DNA of 64,000 nt, taken from NCBI GenBank assembly GCA_042091495.1, contig JBELHJ010000006.1:1-64000 (forward strand), written 5' to 3'. This DNA is from JBELHJ01 sp042091495 (GTDB taxonomy: Bacteria > Bacteroidota > Bacteroidia > Flavobacteriales > Flavobacteriaceae). Both the position numbers and the translations under genes were made by a program. Each line of letters starts with the position of its first letter. Positions within the stretch are counted from its first letter, which is position 1. The notes below the pieces were generated by a model. It had not been told where the DNA came from. It ran no database searches and saw nothing but the letters and a program-made list of their open reading frames with translations. Positions 61,209-64,000 of the stretch are shown piece after piece.

Positions 61209-63470
61209 ATGGTAAAATCGCCTTCAATTATTTATACTAAAACAGATGAAGCTCCAGCTTTAGCAACTCGCTCATTATTACCAATTATAAAATCGTTCAC
61301 TAAATCTTCAGGAATCACAATAGAAACTAAAGATATTTCTCTAGCATCTAGAGTATTAGCTAATTTTCCTGAATTCTTAGATAAAGATCAACAACATGAA
61401 GACGCTCTAGCTTTACTAGGTGAATTAGCAAAACGTCCTGAAGCTAATATTATAAAACTCCCAAATATCAGTGCTTCGATTCCACAGCTTAAGGCTACAA
61501 TTTTAGAATTACAAAATCAAGGTTATAACCTGCCTGATTACCCAGATAATCCCTCAAATACAGATGAAGAAATTATCAAATCAAAATATGATAAAATTAA
61601 AGGTAGTGCAGTTAATCCTGTTTTAAGAGAAGGAAACTCTGACCGAAGAGCTCCTAAAGCAGTAAAAAACTATGCAAAAAACCACCCTCACTCTATGGGT
61701 GTTTGGTCATCAAACTCTAAAACTCACGTTGCTACTATGGATAGTGGTGATTTTTGTCATAATGAGAAGTCAATAACATTAAAAGAATCTTATAATTTAA
61801 GTATTATTTTTGAGGATAAATTTGGAAATATAAATCTATTAAAAGAAAATTTATCTGTTCTTAAAGGGGAAATTATTGATGCTACTGTAATGCAGAAAAA
61901 AGCACTTTTAAATTTCCTTGATAAGCAAATTCAAGACGCTAAAAACAATAATATTTTGCTTTCACTTCATATGAAAGCAACTATGATGAAGGTCTCTGAT
62001 CCTATCATATTTGGTCACGTTGTTAAGACCTACTTTAAAAATGTATTTAATAAACATCACGAAACATTTAATAAATTAGGTATCAACCCTAATAATGGTT
62101 TTGGAAATGTTATTGAAAAAATAGAAACACTGCCCCAACAACTTAAAGAAGATATTATAAATGATATCAATGAAGAATTGGCAAACAATGCAGATATAGC
62201 AATGGTTAATTCTGATTTGGGAATTACGAACTTGCATGTACCAAGCGATGTAATCATTGATGCATCAATGCCTGCAATGATTAGGACTTCAGGAAAAATG
62301 TATAACCATGAAGGACAACTACAAGACACAAAAGCTATCATACCTGACAGCAGCTACGCCGCTATATATCAAGCAACAATTGATTTCTGTAAAGCTAACG
62401 GTGCATTTGACCCAACTACCATGGGAACTGTTCCTAATGTAGGGTTAATGGCTCAAAAAGCAGAAGAATACGGATCCCATGATAAAACTTTCGAACTAAC
62501 TGCTGATGGAATAGTTAAAGTTGTTGATTCTAAGGGAAACACACTTATTTCTCATAATGTTGAAACTGGAGATATATGGAGAATGTGTCAAGTTAAGGAT
62601 GCACCCATCCAAGACTGGGTTAAATTAGCTATTAATAGAGCTAAAGCAACAAATACTCCAATAGTGTTCTGGTTAAATCAAGACCGTGCTCATGATGCTG
62701 AATTAATAAAAAAGGTTAATAAATACATTACATATCACGACATCTTAGGAGTTGAATATCATATTCTTTCACCTGAAAAAGCTACAAGCTTTACCCTTAA
62801 TCGTGTTAAAAATGGAGAGGATACAATATCTGTAACAGGAAATGTACTTAGAGATTATTTAACAGACTTATTTCCCATTTTAGAAGTTGGTACTAGTGCA
62901 AAAATGTTATCTATTGTACCTTTAATGAATGGTGGAGGATTATTTGAAACAGGTGCTGGAGGGTCTGCTCCAAAGCATGTTCAGCAGTTTGAAAAAGAAA
63001 ATCATTTGAGGTGGGATTCTTTAGGTGAATTTTTAGCGCTTGCTGTATCCTTAGAACATTACAGTCAGACTAATGACAATAAAAAAGCACAAGTCTTGGC
63101 AGATGCTTTAGATGTTGCAACTGAAAAGCTATTAAATAACAGAAAATCCCCTTCTAGACAGGTATATGAGCTAGATAATAGAGGAAGTCACTTTTATTTG
63201 GCACTTTACTGGGCTGAGGCTCTTGCAATTCAAGACAATGAATTAGAGTTAAAAGAAGAATTCACAGAGGTATATAACAGTCTTCTTACCAACGAACACC
63301 AAATTGTTGATGAACTCAATAATATCCAAGGGTACAAAATTGATTTAAAAGGTTATTACCTCCCTGATGAGTCTGAAGTCATAAAATCTATGCGACCAAG
63401 TGAGACATTAAATTCTCTACTGAATAAAATGTTAAACAAATCGCAAGTAACTGTTAAAAGCTCCTTATAA
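61209..63470 (+). CDS. icd: NADP-dependent isocitrate dehydrogenase, monomeric type
   Basis: A 753-aa enzyme of the citric acid cycle, of the monomeric IDH family (~740 aa), unrelated in layout to the dimeric form. Characteristic stretches are IYTKTDEAPALATRSLLPI at the start, SVNPVLREGNSDRRAP-like NPVLREGNSDRRAP with the substrate loop, MGVWSSNSKTHVATM, and VFWLNQDRAHDAELIKKV. Its stop lies in the loop of its own terminator. Monocistronic. Confidence 0.96.
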   Translation: MVKSPSIIYTKTDEAPALATRSLLPIIKSFTKSSGITIETKDISLASRVLANFPEFLDKDQQHEDALALLGELAKRPEANIIKLPNISASIPQLKATILELQNQGYNLPDYPDNPSNTDEEIIKSKYDKIKGSAVNPVLREGNSDRRAPKAVKNYAKNHPHSMGVWSSNSKTHVATMDSGDFCHNEKSITLKESYNLSIIFEDKFGNINLLKENLSVLKGEIIDATVMQKKALLNFLDKQIQDAKNNNILLSLHMKATMMKVSDPIIFGHVVKTYFKNVFNKHHETFNKLGINPNNGFGNVIEKIETLPQQLKEDIINDINEELANNADIAMVNSDLGITNLHVPSDVIIDASMPAMIRTSGKMYNHEGQLQDTKAIIPDSSYAAIYQATIDFCKANGAFDPTTMGTVPNVGLMAQKAEEYGSHDKTFELTADGIVKVVDSKGNTLISHNVETGDIWRMCQVKDAPIQDWVKLAINRAKATNTPIVFWLNQDRAHDAELIKKVNKYITYHDILGVEYHILSPEKATSFTLNRVKNGEDTISVTGNVLRDYLTDLFPILEVGTSAKMLSIVPLMNGGGLFETGAGGSAPKHVQQFEKENHLRWDSLGEFLALAVSLEHYSQTNDNKKAQVLADALDVATEKLLNNRKSPSRQVYELDNRGSHFYLALYWAEALAIQDNELELKEEFTEVYNSLLTNEHQIVDELNNIQGYKIDLKGYYLPDESEVIKSMRPSETLNSLLNKMLNKSQVTVKSSL

Positions 63471-63486
63471 AAGGAGCTTTTTTTTA
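63456..63486 (+). terminator. Terminator of icd
   Basis: An 11-bp stem (63456-63466 pairing with 63471-63481), loop ATAA containing the stop codon, followed by a T-run. Confidence 0.85.
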
Positions 63487-63509
63487 CTTTTATTTCAAAA
63501 TAAAAACTA

Positions 63510-64000
63510 GTGAAAAAACATTTATTGCTCCTAAGTCTCATTTCGACTTTATTAACCTACTCCCAAGAAAAATTTACCCTCACCGGAACTGTAAAAGATC
63601 AATCAAGTTTAGAATCCTTAATTGGAGTCAATATCATTATTCCTGAACTTCAAACAGGGACCACATCTAATGAATATGGTTTTTATTCTCTAACACTACC
63701 TAAAGGAAATTACAATATAGAAATTAGCTACTTAGGGTTTGAATCAATTAAAACCAATATAAATCTCGATAAAAATATTAGCTATAACATATCGTTAAAA
63801 GAAGCCACAGAAGATCTTGATGAAGTCGTATTAAAACAAAATATTGAACGTGTTAAAATCAAAAATCCTGAAATGAGTGTGAACACATTGGCTATTGAAA
63901 CTATAAAGAAAATGCCTGTAGTTTTTGGAGAAGTTGATATCATAAAATCAATTACCCTTCTTCCAGGAGTTACTAATGGAGGCGAAGGAACTTCAGGATT
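63510..64000 (+). CDS. TonB-dependent receptor, N-terminal part (runs off the window)
   Basis: The reading frame from GTG at 63510 stays open to the window end (163 codons). It has a signal peptide (MKKHLLLLSLISTLLTYSQ), then a CarboxypepD_reg-like domain (TLTGTVKD, LIGVNIIIPE, TTSNEYGFYSLTLPKGNYNIEISYLGF, about residues 23-100). DLDEVVLKQN, the linker, follows, then the start of the plug (ETIKKMPVVFGEVDIIKSITLLPGV). The substrate is unknown. The barrel lies beyond the right edge. Confidence 0.85.
   Translation, partial: MKKHLLLLSLISTLLTYSQEKFTLTGTVKDQSSLESLIGVNIIIPELQTGTTSNEYGFYSLTLPKGNYNIEISYLGFESIKTNINLDKNISYNISLKEATEDLDEVVLKQNIERVKIKNPEMSVNTLAIETIKKMPVVFGEVDIIKSITLLPGVTNGGEGTSG

Noticed and set aside
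1..64000. CRISPR array, insertion sequence, prophage, rRNA or tRNA genes
   Set aside because: No direct-repeat array, transposase, integrase, phage gene or tRNA-like cloverleaf was seen on reading the gene list and intergenic gaps.

Overview
The window is AT-rich chromosomal DNA from a member of the Bacteroidota, almost certainly a Flavobacteriaceae. The evidence is the gene content: a YbiT-type ABC-F protein, DUF4835/PorD, a Bacteroidota-style omega-like subunit beside coaBC, a long-form GAPDH, monomeric isocitrate dehydrogenase and a TonB-dependent receptor with a carboxypeptidase-regulatory-like domain. Many promoters also fit the Bacteroidota pattern (-33 TTG/TTTG, about 18-23 nt, then -7 TAnnTTTG). 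No insertion sequence, prophage, CRISPR array, rRNA or tRNA gene was seen. Nearly all of it is dense housekeeping sequence.

Layout. 0-5.4 kb: an NhaC-type antiporter, then oxidative-stress defence (katG, facing away from a peroxiredoxin-thioredoxin-small protein operon). 5.4-16.9 kb: an unknown membrane protein, ABC-F ATPase, TlpA-like lipoprotein, transaldolase, SDR, the SRP RNA gene (ffs), glutamine cyclotransferase, a thioesterase, a beta-helix lipoprotein, glyA and fumarylacetoacetase. 17-28.3 kb: a bacilliredoxin-like protein, clpB, smpB, pcm, then a rightward run (Gfo/Idh, 3-hydroxybutyryl-CoA dehydrogenase, DUF1015, YggS, DnaQ-GIY-YIG nuclease, K+ channel, miaA). 28.3-40.6 kb: a long leftward run with a two-component system, coaE, a YbbR protein, a glycosyltransferase, fabI, recN, PorD-like protein, coaBC, omega-like protein, bamD and dapA. 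40.6-48.7 kb: a UshA-type nucleotidase split over two genes, ligA, prmC, ribD, a HAD phosphatase, an EamA transporter, YigZ and YbgC. 48.9-55.5 kb: dnaA, a sugar-lactone-oxidase-like flavoprotein, an RsmI-like methyltransferase and a wall-related set (lysozyme-like protein, mltG, acetyltransferase, dapF). 55.7-64 kb: an HtrA protease, long GAPDH, a coiled-coil membrane protein, trmD, rplS, an apparently unassigned structured RNA, icd and the start of a TonB-dependent receptor.

The strongest candidate for something undescribed is the only long gene-free stretch, 60560-61208. It holds a good promoter, about 370 nt of sequence that folds into a series of hairpins (two with the same hexaloop, TGTAAG), and its own 12-bp terminator. 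It matches neither tmRNA nor RNase P RNA by their invariant motifs. A perfect 20-bp palindrome lies just upstream, and the 9-mer GTTAATAAC occurs on both sides of the promoter.

Other points of note: five of eleven convergent gene pairs share overlapping stop codons (4-nt overlap at YTAA); a channel with a C-terminal zinc ribbon; the split, order-reversed nucleotidase; a bacilliredoxin homologue outside the Bacillota; a possible ribosomal-protein leader before rplS; and a lone perfect DnaA box far from dnaA. All calls come from reading the sequence and recalling families; no database search was run.
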